DNA of 64,000 nt from Cycas panzhihuaensis (taxonomy: Eukaryota; Cycadophyta), in assembly GCA_023213395.1 (NCBI GenBank), contig CM041465.1:91457741-91521740 (forward strand), in the 5' to 3' direction. Shown piece after piece: positions 10,917 through 23,959 of this stretch. The notes beneath the pieces were generated by a model. That model searched no databases, was not told the DNA's origin, and was given only the letters and a program-made list of their open reading frames with translations. Positions within the stretch are counted from its first letter, which is position 1, and each line of letters starts with the position of its first letter. A program made the translations under genes and the position numbers.

Positions 10917-13542
10917 TTCTTCTTTATATTTTAATTATTCATTCGTTCTTGTCTTTTCCCTTGGTGGATCTACTCTATCCTTTCTCATGGCAAATTCCCC
11001 CTTCATCTTTTATTTCTCTTCTCTTATTTTCACTCTCTTACTCTCTTCTTCTTTCTTCTTTTTATTTTGTAGTTGTTCTTGGTTCTATAAGGTCATCCCT
11101 ACTCATGGTTTTTCCTCTATTTCTTCCCCCCTTACTGGATATAACTGGAGAGTGCTTACCTACTATTATAGGTGATGCCAATTACTCACTTGTTCATGTA
11201 ACTTAGACAATGGTAAGAAACTTCATCCACGCTCTCTTAAAAATAATTTTATCTATTTTACCAATAGAGGTTGTCCTTCCTCAACCTCTAGAAGTTAAAT
11301 TCCTAGGCATTATGAAAATAATAGACTCTAAAACAAAGTAGGATAAAAAAATTAAATGGACTGAGTAGCGCCTTTTATGACTTCCAAATTTCTCAAAAAT
11401 TTGCTAAAGACAAACCTAGCCTAATTGAACTTATAACCCTTTGTAACTTTAATTAACATCATGCATAAATGATTAGGTACAAATGAATTCTTTTGTCCTA
11501 ATATTACTCTAGTAAATAGGAAATGATCTATCCACTGCATTTCCTTAAATGAAATTCCAGAAATCTATATTCTTGAACTAAAAACATCATATTTCTTTGC
11601 CTATATTTCATGTGTCGCTTGTTCCCTAGATATCTGCTTATCCTTCAGAATATTTGGTCCTTCATTTGGTAACCCTATTACCCTTGCAATTTGTTTCACC
11701 AAAACCTAGCCTCTCATTCAACCCTTTAATTTTTAACACATCTTTATATGATTCCATGAGGAAAATAAATGATGGACTTGCTTTTATGTTGTGTTAGCCC
11801 ATGTTTTGATGAAATGTTATATTGATTTGCTTGACATTGTATGATGAATGATGTTTTGTTGTATGATTATGTTATCACCTACTGATGACTAATACTTATG
11901 GCACTAAACTTTTCTTTCACGATTATTTCAATTTGATTCTTCCTTTAAAACCTTTTCTTTTTCATGTTTTTATTTTGATTTCACCCATATTTTATCATGT
12001 TTTATTATTTTTGGGCTTATTCTTATCGTTTTCATCATATTTTAGGATTTTTTCTTCATTAATAAAGTCATTCGTGCTTAAATTTATGATTAAAATTTAA
12101 TTTTTAACTTTTAATAAGCTATTTTTCACATTCTCACTTGTCATATTTTTGGTGCTACCAAAAATGTGACCAGTCATATTTTTAGAGTAAAGTCGCATTT
12201 TTGGTAGGTCCAAAAACCTGATCAATTATATTTTTTACTATTATGCATGTAAAACTCAGCTAGCGTACTAGACTTTTACATGCCACTGTCTAGATTCAAT
12301 AAAAATTTATCTTTTAAATGGCCTAAATGAACCCTAAATATATGAGGGTTTGTTATTGAGAATTAGAGAGTCAAGAGATCAATATTTAGTGGCTTTTCAG
12401 AGATTTTTAGAGACTTTTTCAAGATTTCTACTACTATGACTTAGATAATTGCTTTTGTTGATGCTAATGGATGAAATAAAGAGGAGATTTTAAAGATTTG
12501 GCTTGTTGTTCTACTAATGTTTAAATTTTTATGGTTTATTCTTCAAGTTTCATGACTTTTTCTTGAGATTTTTAGCCTCAAAACCCCTTTCTATCGGTAA
12601 TGTCTTTTCTATTTAAAATTCTTGTGATTTCACTACTTGTTGGAGATTATTTTTTGCTTAGAGTTTGCTTTTTATTTTTGCTGGTATTTATGGTGATCTT
12701 GTACTCTTTTTTGTCTTGGAATTTTAGTTGAAAGGTTAGCACTTTGTGGGACAAAATAGTAGTTGAAAGTCTTTAAAATTTTTCTTTTTATTATAGAATC
12801 ATTGTTCGAAGAAAAGATAATATGCATTCGAGATAAAATGCCTCTTATTCATATTGCATGTTATTAAACCTTTTAGCAATTATATATATATATTTACAAG
12901 TAGAATTAGTTGCATGCCATGCTAGTGCTTTTCTTTCCTTAATAAAGCATGTATTGCATTCAAAAGAAATAATCTCATATTAATTTTAGCATGTTTCATC
13001 TCTTAAAATAAAATAAAAAAAACCTATTACATGTGTGTTTAGCTTCCTTGCATGTGTCTTGAAAATTAGGTAGTTTGATCTTGTAGCTTAATTGATTGTC
13101 TTTTATTTTATCTTATTGAAAATATATACAACAACAAAAAAATAATAATAATAAAGAAAGAAATAAACCCTTTTCTATCATATATCCCTTCCCCTTTATT
13201 CAAGTAGAACTCCAAAGGTTAAAAGAATCAAAGGTTAGGAGTCTCTAGGAAGGACATAAGGAACATTATCAGAGTAGCTTTGAACTTAGAACTCCTTCGC
13301 TTAGTTGTGTAGGCTAGTGGATTCAATCACCCACATATATCCTAGCCTTTCATAGTTTGATCCAATTATATCCTCTTTAAATGGCACAACTAGGTGGAGA
13401 CTCCTTCTCAGGAGTTGGATAAAGGTGGTCACTTAGGTCCTCTTAGACTTTGTATCTCCTAGTCTTGATCTAAAGTAAAAGAAAAACATTCTATTGATTA
13501 AGAGATATCTAGTTGAAGTCCACTTGAAACACACCATGTTTT
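10917..13542. other. AT-rich region, probably including the G2 5' LTR
   Basis: No supported gene; the open frames at 10886-11206 and 11885-12100 are low-complexity CT/T-rich runs. Because a primer-site-like sequence of the downstream gypsy element lies at 13543, the right part is probably its 5' LTR; an AAATATATGAGG box near 12337 could be its promoter. LTR ends were not identified. An inverted repeat around CATATTTTTGGTGCTACCA lies near 12143. Confidence 0.35.
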
Positions 13543-13560
13543 TTATGACCATACTGGGGA
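13543..13560 (+). other. Candidate primer-binding site of G2
   Basis: The sequence around ATGACCATACTGGGGATA aligns with the primer site of the related element T1 read on its own strand (GCGATCATACTAGGGACC), and precedes the gag start by under 50 bases. Confidence 0.45.
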
Positions 13561-13587
13561 TATACCATTTATTTTTTTATTAAAGAA

Positions 13588-15830
13588 ATGGAAAACACAA
13601 CACCTACTCCTAGGTGATCTTTGAGACTTCAATGCCTCCCACTAGATCTTCAAGTTCACCCTTTATATTTTGGTCAAGAAGTCTCATCGTCTTATGTTAA
13701 ATCTTCAAAACTTCACACTCATAACACTTATATTTATCCTCCTAAAGATTTGATTAAGTTATATGACATATTTGTGAAGCAAGGATATCTTGAACCTTCT
13801 CAATATCATGGTGATCATTCTTTTGTAGATCATTCTTTTATGTAAGAAGAACCACCTCTTGTTCAAGCACACTCATCATACTTTGATCTAGTTCTCACTA
13901 GGATTCCTACTCCACTTCACATGCTTGGTTATCAAGATCCATTCTATTCAGAGACTCATACCATGAAATCCTCACCATAACATTATCAATTCAATCCTTT
14001 ATATAAGGAGTATGAATTAGTTCACGTTTATCCTTTAGTCATCCCTAATACTATTCGATCCCCCCTACCTTCCCATCCTCCTTTACTAAGACCTTCGTTA
14101 AGACCTCATTCTCCTCCTTTAAAGGAGGGGGGAAGATCATAAGTCAACCCTTTCCCACCGTCATCACTCTCCTTCTAGGTTATACATTCAAATTCATTCT
14201 TCTTATACTATACCTTCCATACATGAAGGTACTACTACTATTCTTACCCATGGCAACCTTAATTCCTCTCATGTTCCTACTTCAAGTCAAGTTATTTTAC
14301 CTTCACCAAGCCTACAACCTATCTGTTCCTATACCACAAGGGTTTTCCCCTCTCATCTTGTGTCCTCCACCACTCAATTTCCACTTCACACATCATATAT
14401 TATTTTTCCACAGAGCATTAGACCTCGTGAACCTTCTCCTAGAGTGTCTAATATGTTCACTTCTTCTCAACACATTTCCTATGATTATTCCATCCATCCT
14501 TATACTTTAATTAGTCAATATCAAGCATTGAGAGTTCCAAGCTCTACTTCTTCCTCACATATTCTTAGACCTACTTCACAACTATCTCTTTTCCTACGTT
14601 TAATCCAATCTTTCCATATCATCCTATGCCTCAAAGTAACTCTATGGTTAACCCCACATCTTGGCTTTCCTTCATCTACTTTCCTATCTCATGCCATTCC
14701 CCAACAATAACAATTATAATAATTTATCCCTTTATCCATTCCACATCTATCATCCTTGCCTTAACATTCCACCGTGTTGAGGCCAAGGAGACCTTTCATT
14801 AACTACATGAAATCCCTATTCCTACTTGAAGTCTTTTTATCTCTTATGCCTCCTTTCCTTCCTGAGTTGCCTAAATTTTTAGGTGACTCTTCTCAGGATC
14901 TTGCTTCCCATATATAGGTATTTACACTAGCTTGTGTAGATTTCATACCATATGATTACATCATGATGTACTTGTTCCCTAAATCACTTCAAGACAATGC
15001 CTTGAAATTATTTTACTGACTTCTTTCAGCGTCTATCCTCTTGTTCCAATAATTAGTTGATTCTTTTATCAACTATTTTGATGTAGTGAGACCATTTAAA
15101 TTACGCATCAAGTCCCTTTTAGCCATCAAGTAAAACCACAATGAGACCTCAAGAGACTTTATAAGAAGGTTTTAAGACAAGGTACATACTCACCATTTAC
15201 ATCTTGATCCTGGTCTACTATTTGATCTATTTACTAATGCTTTGAGGCTACATGTACACCTTGAAGTTCTAAAACTTGGCCCTCAAACTTATGAAGAAGT
15301 TGTTGATCATTATCTATCTTTAGAAACATTCGAGATTTAAGCGAGTATTAAGAAGGTTTGGAAACATGTTTCTTCTAAAGAAATAGTTTAAACAATGAAG
15401 GCTTCCCATCCTGAACCTACCTATGATCACCTAACTTCTTCTATCAGATCATTGGAGTGTGTGATTAACATTAAGTTACATGTGATGGTCCTTTTTAGAG
15501 CTAGCTCTCCTAAGAAACAAAAGTGATCCATCTTATTGAAGGAAGGAAGAAACAACATCTTCCTCCACCTCCTCCTTTCTTCAAAAAGATAAAATGGTGC
15601 TTGTATTATCAAATAAATGCTCATGAAAGAAGTGAGTGTTGTATGGTTCAAAATCCTACCCAAAACACAAATGTCCAATTAAACAACTCCTCTAAGTCAT
15701 CCCAAGATCAAATGATCCATAAGGATCATTTACCTCAACATAATGAGAAAGAAATAAAGATGATAAAGGTAAGGAAAAGTAGGTCTAAGATGATGAAGGT
15801 GAACCTTCAGGTTCTAATTCATTGAAAAAG
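13588..15830 (+). pseudogene. G2 gag (Tat-like Ty3/gypsy), decayed
   Basis: Starts at the ATG at 13588 with a stop nine codons in. After a Pro/Ser-rich N-terminal part spread over three frames, the capsid core is readable at about 14840-15340: LPELPKFLGD, VFTLACVDFIPYDYIMM, LVDSFINYFDVVRPFK, SLLAIK, SRDFIRRF, ALRLHVHLEVLKLGPQT. The same blocks occur in T1 and T2. A knuckle-like YYQINAHERSECC follows near 15605. Gag would form the particle that packages RNA. Stops and frameshifts rule out function. Confidence 0.7.
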
Positions 15831-15859
15831 ACTGCCACTCCCCTGAATCCTTTAATAAA

Positions 15860-16660
15860 ATGAGGTAGTATTCAATCTTACCCACCTCCTAAAGGTGGAG
15901 ACACTAAGAGAACGATAAGAATAGTTGAGGCAACAAAGAGTTTAGGTCCATATAAATCACTTGATGATTTGGTGGTAAGGAATCCTGACTCTTTACCTCT
16001 AATACCCCCATGTCCCATTAGGTTTAGGTCTATTTCCTCCAGTTTAAAGGATGGATCATTCTCTATGGTCAATGAGTTAAAGACCATTCCTATAGGTATT
16101 TCAGTTATTAATTTACTGAAGTATTGCCTTGAGCAATGTTAGCTCTTATTTTATGAATTGGGAGTTCTTGTCATAGTCTTTTCATCCGCTTCCACATATT
16201 CTTTTGACTTGGCTACCTTGTCTAGTCATTTTTCTCACATGTTAAATGATATACCTTTATTCTATATTAAGATTATAAAGGATGATACCAATATAAAGCA
16301 AGTTATTATTGATAAGGGATCATCTATCAATGTAATCTCTCTTCACCTTATTAAAGATTTAGAGATTTTATTTTTTGATCCATGTGAGTGTATTTGCCAG
16401 GGATACGACAAGAATCAGAAAGTACCTCTAGTCAAGTCACTCCCCCTCTTACTTTAGAATTAAAGATAGTCCTCACTGAGTTAACTATCATTGATCTTGA
16501 GTTGGAGTATAATATTCTTTTGGGTAAACCATGGATTACATAAATATCAGTAGTTTATTCCTCCCTCTTTAGCAAACTTAGGTTCATCCATGAGGGATAA
16601 TTAAAAATTATGAAGCAAAAATTAAAACCCATCAAATAGTCAGTCTATCTTGTTGAGACT
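15860..16660 (+). pseudogene. G2 aspartic protease region
   Basis: The frame at 16158-16457 contains DDTNIKQVIIDKGSSINVIS, the position of the retropepsin active site (D-T/N-G-S-S); here the second residue is Lys. LIKDLEI follows. Downstream, other frames give VELEYNILLGKPWI-like residues (about 16500-16540), the usual C-terminal flap-side block. Homologous regions in T1 (VDDGSSVNVMPL) and T2 support the assignment. Confidence 0.6.
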
Positions 16661-17799
16661 TTCTCTGAACTTGGTAAATCATCAAACTATTTAGAGTACT
16701 TATTTTAATCAGTTGGTCTAGGTCAATACTTTACCATCGAAGCTCCTTCTAATTATCTAGAAGTAAAGGATGTAGATTTAGTTGAGATTTTTCCTTTATC
16801 ATCAGGTTCCTTGTCTATTCCCTATACTTTAGGCCTGACTAATCAGTCTTTGGTTTCCTCTTTTTCTCATAATGAAGAAGTAACTCCTCATTATATTGTA
16901 TCTTATGGGGAATTACCTATGAGTAGAACCATTAGTATGGATGATTCCCTTCTTATTTAGACCCACTTTTCATAGGTTTTATATTTGCCTTTAGTGGTAA
17001 ATGCTTTGATTCCTTCCACTACCAATCTTTTGTCAAGTACTTATTTAACTTTAGTCATATATGATTTACATATTGATGCTTTACCACTCTTCTCTCAATC
17101 TCCTCTCTTTACTATGTGGTTGAATAGACATGAGAAGAAGATGTTATTACATTGACATCTAGAGTTAGAATTAGGTAGTGAGGGTGTCAATTCACTTAAT
17201 ACACTGTAAAGTAATCAAACTACCTCTATTAGAGTAAGGGAAGCAAACTTGGTATCTACTATTTCTTTTCCTTCCCATTCTTTTGCGGACCCTTCCCCAT
17301 CTTCTCTCATCCTAATGTCTTTACCTAATCAAGAACATCACTTATATTATCAAGAATTTAATCAAATCTTTACTTCGACTTAGGAATTTATTAGCATGCC
17401 TATTCTATTTTCTCATGTTTCTTTAATCATTGAATTTGTTCCTACTTATCCAAACTCTTTTGTTGATTCCCCTTCATATCCTAGGCCTCTATCTTTCTCC
17501 ACTAATTTACTCAGAAATCTCATCCTCGTTGATCTCTTCCACCTTGATCATTTTAAGAATGACGAGGTGATTTTAGAGCATCTAGTAGGTTCATATCCTA
17601 AACTTCCTAATGAGCATCATAGGTTGGGTTTTTCAAAAGTAATACAACCTCATTCACCACTAGTTAATTATTCTGAACCCCAAGAGCTAGTTTCCTCAAT
17701 AGAGTCTACCCCTCCTTACTTTGAAGAGGGAAATATGATGTTTATGGAGCAGACTATTGACAGACCTAAAGATAGTAAATACCCCTAAAATGATCAAAT
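16661..17799 (+). pseudogene. G2 protease-RT linker
   Basis: Ser/Pro-rich, poorly conserved. The frame at 17396-17788 ends in a segment shared with T1 and placed just before RT: ILEHLVGSYPKLPNEHHRLG and YFEEGN compare with LLKYLVGSTPNLPSSHYRLG and HFEEGN in T1. No catalytic motif is seen; this is a spacer between protease and RT. Confidence 0.5.
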
Positions 17800-19140
17800 T
17801 GGGAGCTAGTTGTACTCCTCAAGAGATCACTTAGTTTAAGGGTCTCTTCATGAATTTCATTTAGTCTTTGCTTGGGATCATAAAGATATGCATGGCCTTG
17901 ATCCCCAAGTCAAGCACAATACTACAGTAACTCCTAGCATTAAATCTAAATGGAAAAAACAACATCATATCCATCCACATCTCTCTCTTACTATTAAATA
18001 AAAAGTTAAGAAGTTATTAGGAGTTAGATTTATTGAGAGTATTGATTGCTCTCAATGGGTCTCTTATATAGTTCTTGTTGTAAATAAAAATAGTTCAATT
18101 TAAATTTACATTGATTTTTAAGATATTAATGAGGTGTAGCCTAAAGATAATTTTCCTCTCCCTTTCTTGATTAGATTTAGGACCATATGGCTAGTTTTGA
18201 GGTGATGTCTCTTATAGATGCCTTTTCAGGTTATAATCAAATCTCTATATTACCTTGAGATTGTCACAAAACTACTTTCACTACTCCTTTGGATACTTTT
18301 ATGTATAAAGTCATGCCTTTCAGATTGAAGAATGCTAGTGCAACTTATCAATGAGCATCATTGCTATACATTTGGATGATATGCTTGTTCTTTCTCATAG
18401 AAGATGCAATCAAGTGCGTGACCTTAGAATAATCTTTGAAAGGTGTAAGAAGTATTACTTATGCCTTAATCCATCTAAATATGTTTTTACTGTGACATCA
18501 AGAAGAATTCTAGGAAACATTGTTTCCCATGATGGTATTAGAATTAAGCCCGATAAGATGAAGGTGATTGTCGATATGCCCCCTCCCAAGAGCTAGAAGT
18601 AGATTAAATCTTTTCTAGGTAGACTGGGTTTCTTAAGGTATTTTATTACTAATTTCACTTTAAATGATAAGCCTATCATAAATCTTTTGAAGAAAGATGT
18701 TGAGCTATGATGGACTCCTCAAATTTAAGAGTCCTTCAATAAGTTAAAGTAAGTCTTGGTTTCAGTGCCTGTGCTTACTCGTCCAAGGTTTAATAAACCT
18801 TTCATTTTGTATACCTCTACTACATAGGAATCATTAATAGGAATGTTGGCACAAGAGGATGACTTTATTAAAGAATGAGCTATTTATTTTATTAGTAGGA
18901 CCCTGGTGGTTACTAAACTTCATCATCCTCTTCTTGAAAAAGAGTGTCTTTAATTTTTTCTACTAAGAAGTTATGCCACTACCTTCTTGGGAATAGGGTC
19001 TACCTCATTATTTAGCCAAATCCTATAAGATATTTGATTACTAAATCTAACCTCACTAGATGAATAGGTAAGTGGTCCTTGTTGATTCAAGAGTTTAATT
19101 TATAGGTTATCAATAGAAAATATAAGAAAGGTATGATCAT
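17800..19140 (+). pseudogene. G2 reverse transcriptase and first RNase H
   Basis: Fragments in order: RT entry and palm (FPLPFLI-like near 18150; SLIDAFSGYNQI-like near 18210), the catalytic YxDD box as HLDDMLVLS near 18370, LNPSKYVFTVTS, IRIKPDKMKVIVDMPPPKS, then connection FLGRLGFLRYFI and NLLKKD, and an RNase H entry FILYTSTT ... MLAQEDD and YFISRTLV near 18800-18900. Many stops replace Gln/Trp. The RNase H carries Ser where the DAS-type Asp would be. Confidence 0.7.
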
Positions 19141-19149
19141 CCTATAGAT

Positions 19150-20234
19150 CATGGGTGATGCTTCTCTTCTTAACCTTGCCAAACAACCTGTTGATGATTC
19201 TCTCTCAGATGAGCATGTCCTCCATATCTAAGTTGTCCCTTCTAATGATCCATGGTATGGAGAGAATAGGTCATACCTTCATGATCAATCTTTCCCTTCT
19301 TCTTCTACCTCAAAGAAGAGGAGATGAATTCAAGTTGCTACTAGGCAATACATTTTACTTAATGATGTACTCTATAAATGTTCTTTAATGGAATCCTGTT
19401 AAGATGCCTCTTTCTTGATGAAATACTAGTTACCTTAATAGAGTCCCATGAAGGAACGTGTAGCGAATATTTTGGTGGTCAATCAAAGGCCCAACATATT
19501 CTTTGTATAGGATATTATTGGCCTACCTTATTTAAAGATTCTCATTCTTATATACAAAAATATCTAAAATGTCAATCTCATGCAACCTTGATATATAAGC
19601 CCACATAAGAAATGAAGTCGATAGTTTTACCTTGGCCTTTTTTCCAGTGGGGTTTTGATCTCATTAGTCAAATCTTTCTAGAATCATCTAATAGGCATAA
19701 GTTCATAATAACTACAACTGAATACTTTACAAAATAGAATGAGGCTATCTCATTAGTTACTACTACTAGAAAGATTATTGCCACATTTATCTTTTAGCAT
19801 ATCATTTGTAGATTTAGGGTACTAGACATTATTATTACTAATAATGGGATTTCATTTTATAATCCCCATATTAGTGAATTATGTAGCAAATTCCATATCA
19901 CTCATATATTATTAACCCCTTATCACCCATAGGTGAATGGCCAGGGTTAAGCCTTTAATAAAATATTATCTAAAATTTTAGTAAAGATAGTTACTACATC
20001 TCATAGAGATTGGCACGCTCAATTATTTCTAGTATTAAGGGCTTATAAAACCTCTATTAGGAATACCACAAGAATGACACTATTTTCTATTGTTTATGAT
20101 GTCAAGGTCATCCTCCCATTAGAGGTTGAGATTCCCTCTTTACATGTCTAATTGAAGGAATTTATTGATAAAGAGTTCTAAAGAGAAGCATGTCTCTTGA
20201 AACTAGAAAAGCTAGATAAGACTCGTTTACAAGC
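19150..20234 (+). pseudogene. G2 integrase, N-terminal and core part
   Basis: Zinc-binding region near 19440-19570 (SHEGTCSEYFGG ... CLKCQSHA frames), then core: LPWPFFQWGFDLISQIF (first Asp), HKFIITTTEYFTK, ITNNGISFYNP where the second Asp is Asn, PYHP and a stop at the Glu position before AFNKILSKIL, then RDWHAQLFLVLRAYKTSI. The frame runs to KLEKLDKTRLQA and is cut at 20234 by T1; it resumes at 37439. Confidence 0.75.
20230..20234. other. Target-site duplication of T1, left copy
   Basis: CAAGC directly before the T1 end; the identical CAAGC follows the other end at 37434-37438. Confidence 0.85.
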
Positions 20235-23079
20235 TAGAATCACGTCTACAGGATGGTCACTACACTTAGTAGGGGTTGAAATGGTTAACAACCAATGTTG
20301 GGATATGGATGGAATTCTATAAATAAAAGAGAACACCACACAAGGCATCTGTGCACCGGAGCACGAGTTTGAGACCCGCGAATGGTGTCTAACTTCCTTG
20401 GAGTAGCTTTCGCTTTCAGTTCCGAGAGGAGAGATACACACAGGGTTATCTCGGATAGTCCTAAAGGGTAAGGTCCTCCCACCCTTAGATGGCTGGAAGG
20501 GAGAAGGAGAGACCCGCAAAGGAGGGGTTCCTATGGCGAAGGGATGTAAAACAGGGTACAATAGGCAAGGGCCTAAGACAAGTGTGGATAGGCTTCCCTT
20601 AGGCTAATTAGCCCAAGGCGAATCTAACCAAAGAAAGAAATAGCAAAAAGGATGACTAAGAGCTATGCTTCCTCTCTCTCTCTCTTTTCCTTTTCAATAA
20701 TGAAACACAAAGAAAAAAAGGAGAAACAAGCGTTTTGTGTGCATTCAAGTATGCATGCTAAAGTAAAATGCAACTATGGGGTGCTTTTGGTTTAGGCAGA
20801 AAAGGGGGGAAAGTGCAATCCCTATTATGTCCCTTTCTTATAGAAACAAATGTGCAACACGTATATGCAAGGAAAATGCAATTAATTGGTTTATTTCCCT
20901 TTTGATATTTGTGTGACTTATTATACAAATACAATAGATGCCTAGTAAGAACACAAAAAAGAAGGGGGTGGAAGGAGAGAGATGATGCGTACCTAGGAAG
21001 TGAAGCGGTTGATGGGGAACCTCACTTGCATGTAACGTATGCCCTCTCATCTGTAGTTGATATGTAACTATATTTGGAGTGAAAATGAAATAGGGGCTTC
21101 CTTACCTTCCCCATACAAAGGAAAAAATGAAGCAAGAAAGCAAAGAAAGCTAAAAACATACAAGGAAGTGAAAAAGACGGAAGAGGAAAGAAGGGTGAAG
21201 ACTTACCTGGAGTTATGCATTCTTTCTCTTCACAATCGTTGCTGCAAACCTGTGATCACAAAGGGTTTTCCCTTTCAAGAAGGGGCTGCCAAGATGTAAG
21301 ATACTATATAGGCAATGATACAATATAAATACTAAAATTCTATATTTTAAATTAGTGGAACTACTACTACAATCAACTTTGCTCCCCTCAAAAGAAAAAA
21401 TAATGTGTACCAAGCAAGAAAAGGAAGGTTAGCCTCAGGATGGAAAAACCCCCTATAAGTGGACCTCCACGTAGCCTCAGAATACAAAAGGATGAAGGTT
21501 ACATGATAGCCTATAAGCAGCGAACGAGAACGGGAATGAATATTGCAAGACGTGGAAGAGATGCCTAAGTAGGAGAGTTGTTATGGGCAACGAATCACCA
21601 CACAGGCCTTGCCAAAGGTCTGAATGGGTGCCGAACAATGTTAGGGGTGTAAAGAGGGCCCAAAGTGAGAGTGTTTAGGCCTAGAACCAATGCAAAAAGG
21701 GCTGCATATGCTGATATCTAGCATAGGCTTGGATCTCACTAACCCCTAGTTTGCTCAAGGAAAGCACAGACGCAAGAGAGGAAGGATGGGAAGGGGTTTT
21801 CCCTCGGGGAGTAGGTCTAAATGGGATGGATCCCGCCTTACTCCCTTCAACCAGTCCTTATGGACCCTCTTCCACAGCTTTCTTGAGAGAAACCAGTAGA
21901 GAATGGGAGGAAGATTGAGGTATTAAAGCCAAACACAAGAAAAAACAATCCCTTTTACAACAAAAAGATAAATAATAGAAGAAAGTATACTTTTAAACAA
22001 GCTCTAATAGAGCAAACACATGTTGAAACATAAAACCAAGGTAAGGGGTACCTGCTGGGATATGTTAGGGGCAGACCTACCCCTACAAACAGTGGAAGAA
22101 GGCAGGTCCTGCAAGGTTTATAGGGTACTTCCCAAAGTAGAGTTGTAGAAGACACTTGCTAGGTGGAACTGAAGGATAAACCCAGAGATCTCACTTGGAA
22201 ATACTTGGTGGAGCATTTTCTGCCATGTGATAGAGCTGATGCAGGCGAATCTTGGGCTGGAATGGCAGGAAACACCAGCGTTGCAGGTGTACCTGTGAAA
22301 GAGAGGAAGAAAAGAGCAGAATTACAGTAGTAGAAAGTGTTGTTAGAGAGTTAAGAGATGTAAAATGAGGTACTTTTTGGGATATATACCCATCTTAACC
22401 CTAATCGAACGATTAGGGTTTGGGTAGGGCTGAGTTGGTAACGTATCCACGTGGTAGTTCTGCGAAAAAAATGAGAAATGCCATGGTGGATAACAAAAAA
22501 TAAAGTACAACAGTCACACCGCAGTAAACTTTGTGATACCATGGTAAACTTCGTAGTACCGCTTAGTTTATAGCGGTGCAAGACCATAATGCTAAAATAG
22601 CAATGGTCAGGGTTCTCAGAGCCCTAAATGGAGATGTGATGGGTCTAAGAAGGGCAGTCCATCATGTCCAGGTGGCTAGGGATAGTCCGGGTGACATATG
22701 GGCTAGACCAAATGAGACATTAGGAGTTAAGGTTCTTAGAAATGCTATGAAAGGGATGCAAGATCAAGGTGTGAGTGGATCACACAAGTTAAGTGAGGCT
22801 TGGGGCGACATGGAGGTGGCACAAAGGGTCGTAGAGTGCCATGGGGAAGCCTATCTCATGGAGAGGTAGGTCCCGTGGGTTGTCATATGCTAAAAATATG
22901 ACAAGCAGCATGATCAAGTAATGGATGCAAGATGATCAGTCAAATGTGGCAGTCAATCGTGCCATGAGGTAATGCTTCTATCTACCTTTCCAAAGAAACA
23001 ATAAAGGCGAAAAGGAAGAAGTATACCTGTGCTTACCTAAGTTGACCTATACATACCTATTCCCGGTAGTTAGGAAACA
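20235..23079 (-). mobile_element. T1 3' LTR
   Basis: 2845 bp, matching 34617-37433 along its length (for example GGTAAGGTCCTCCCACCC in both). It has small open frames on both strands, including one at 22576-22869 (+), but these are not kept in T2 and are read as chance. Confidence 0.9.
22380..22420 (-). promoter_or_regulatory. LTR core promoter: telobox palindrome and TATA
   Basis: AACCCTAATCG and CGATTAGGGTT form 11-bp arms around AA (22397-22420). On the minus strand this lies just upstream of GGTATATATCCC (about 22379-22390). The 5' LTR keeps the same arrangement at 36760-36797 (10-bp arms, TATACA). Teloboxes next to TATA are known from plant promoters of genes active in dividing cells. 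Confidence 0.55.
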
Positions 23080-23092
23080 CTACCCCCTTGGC
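23080..23092 (-). other. T1 polypurine tract
   Basis: On the minus strand CCAAGGGGGTAG directly precedes the LTR start TGTTTCC. Confidence 0.75.
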
Positions 23093-23399
23093 AGTAGAGC
23101 CTAACCGCTTAGAAGCATAGTGTGATGGCGAATGCTGGCAACAAAACTGTCAGTGGAACATGTATATATATTAATCATAATCATAACAAGGTCTAAGGGT
23201 GCCGATAATTGTCGTGGCAGAATGTGTGGATATGAGGACAGGGGTGGAGACAACATAGGGGCTGCCTATGTGCCACCCGGGAATCGACTAGAAGCTATGA
23301 CAGATGAGGGGGATGCCCCCATCGTAAGAGTGCAAAGAGAAAGTGTAATGGTGACAAGAGAAAGGGTAAATGAGCAAACCTAATGGTCATCATAGTTTA
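23093..23399. other. Spacer between second RNase H and polypurine tract
   Basis: No coding frame supported on the sense strand; the small plus-strand frame at 23132-23383 is not kept in T2. Confidence 0.4.
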
Positions 23400-23959
23400 A
23401 CCTCATTAGTGGCTAACTTTTGAAGGTGTGAGCAGATCACAAAGTGAACTGCAAGATGGCCTGAGACTTGGGCATGGACAAGAAGAGAAAGGCGACACTC
23501 AAGGATGAGGCGAACGAGGCTGTTCGCCTTAGCATTTAGGCCCTAAGGGATGTGTCAAATGTTAATAGACTAAAAATAAGCCAATAGGGACCTAGAGGTT
23601 GAAGCGAAGGCTCTCAAGCGTGGGCATCACACCTTGTAGATCTGGGTGAGATGGGACACCACCACCTGGGAGTCACAAAGAAGAACAATAGATCTGTGGT
23701 GGAAACGGAGCACATCAGTGAGGGCCTCGATAACGACTGTGTAGTCAGCTTTGTTATTATTGGCCTCAAGGAGGAAGACTCTGGAACATAGGAAATCATA
23801 TTTGGAAGGGTCGCGAAGAATCCACGCGGCAGCAGAGGGACTAGGATTACCGTAACTTCTACCATTAATGAAGATGAAGAGAGTCATGGGTGAGAAAAGA
23901 AAGTGTCTCGGTAGAGAAAATATGTGATAAAGTTGAAGCCACCGAAAAAAGGGGCTCAT
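23400..23959 (-). pseudogene. T1 second RNase H (archaeal-like type) after integrase
   Basis: On the minus strand: IFINGRSYGNPSPSAAAW, then EANNNKADYTVVIEALTDVL, LLCDSQVVVSHLTQIY, and after a frameshift GLNAKANSLVRLI. These match the four RNase H blocks (D-G-G-S-x-G-N-P; N-N-x-A-E-Y/EAL; S-D-S-Q-x-V; N-x-x-A-D). Here the first Asp is Asn, the NNEAEY Glu is Asp in a changed context, and the last Asp is Asn. A second RNase H placed after integrase is known in Tat-lineage elements, where it would degrade RNA in the RNA/DNA hybrid. The residue changes and frameshift make this copy inactive. Confidence 0.7.

Noticed and set aside
10886-11206. 106-codon hydrophobic plus-strand frame
   Set aside because: It is the complement of an A/G-rich stretch upstream of the minus-strand frame; Ser/Leu/Phe-rich low complexity, no conservation evidence.
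22576-22869. 97-codon plus-strand frame in the T1 3' LTR, with a partial copy at 36957-37157
   Set aside because: The two copies are the two LTRs of one element, so sharing is by descent. T2 has no counterpart, and the frame is antisense to the LTR without supporting motifs.
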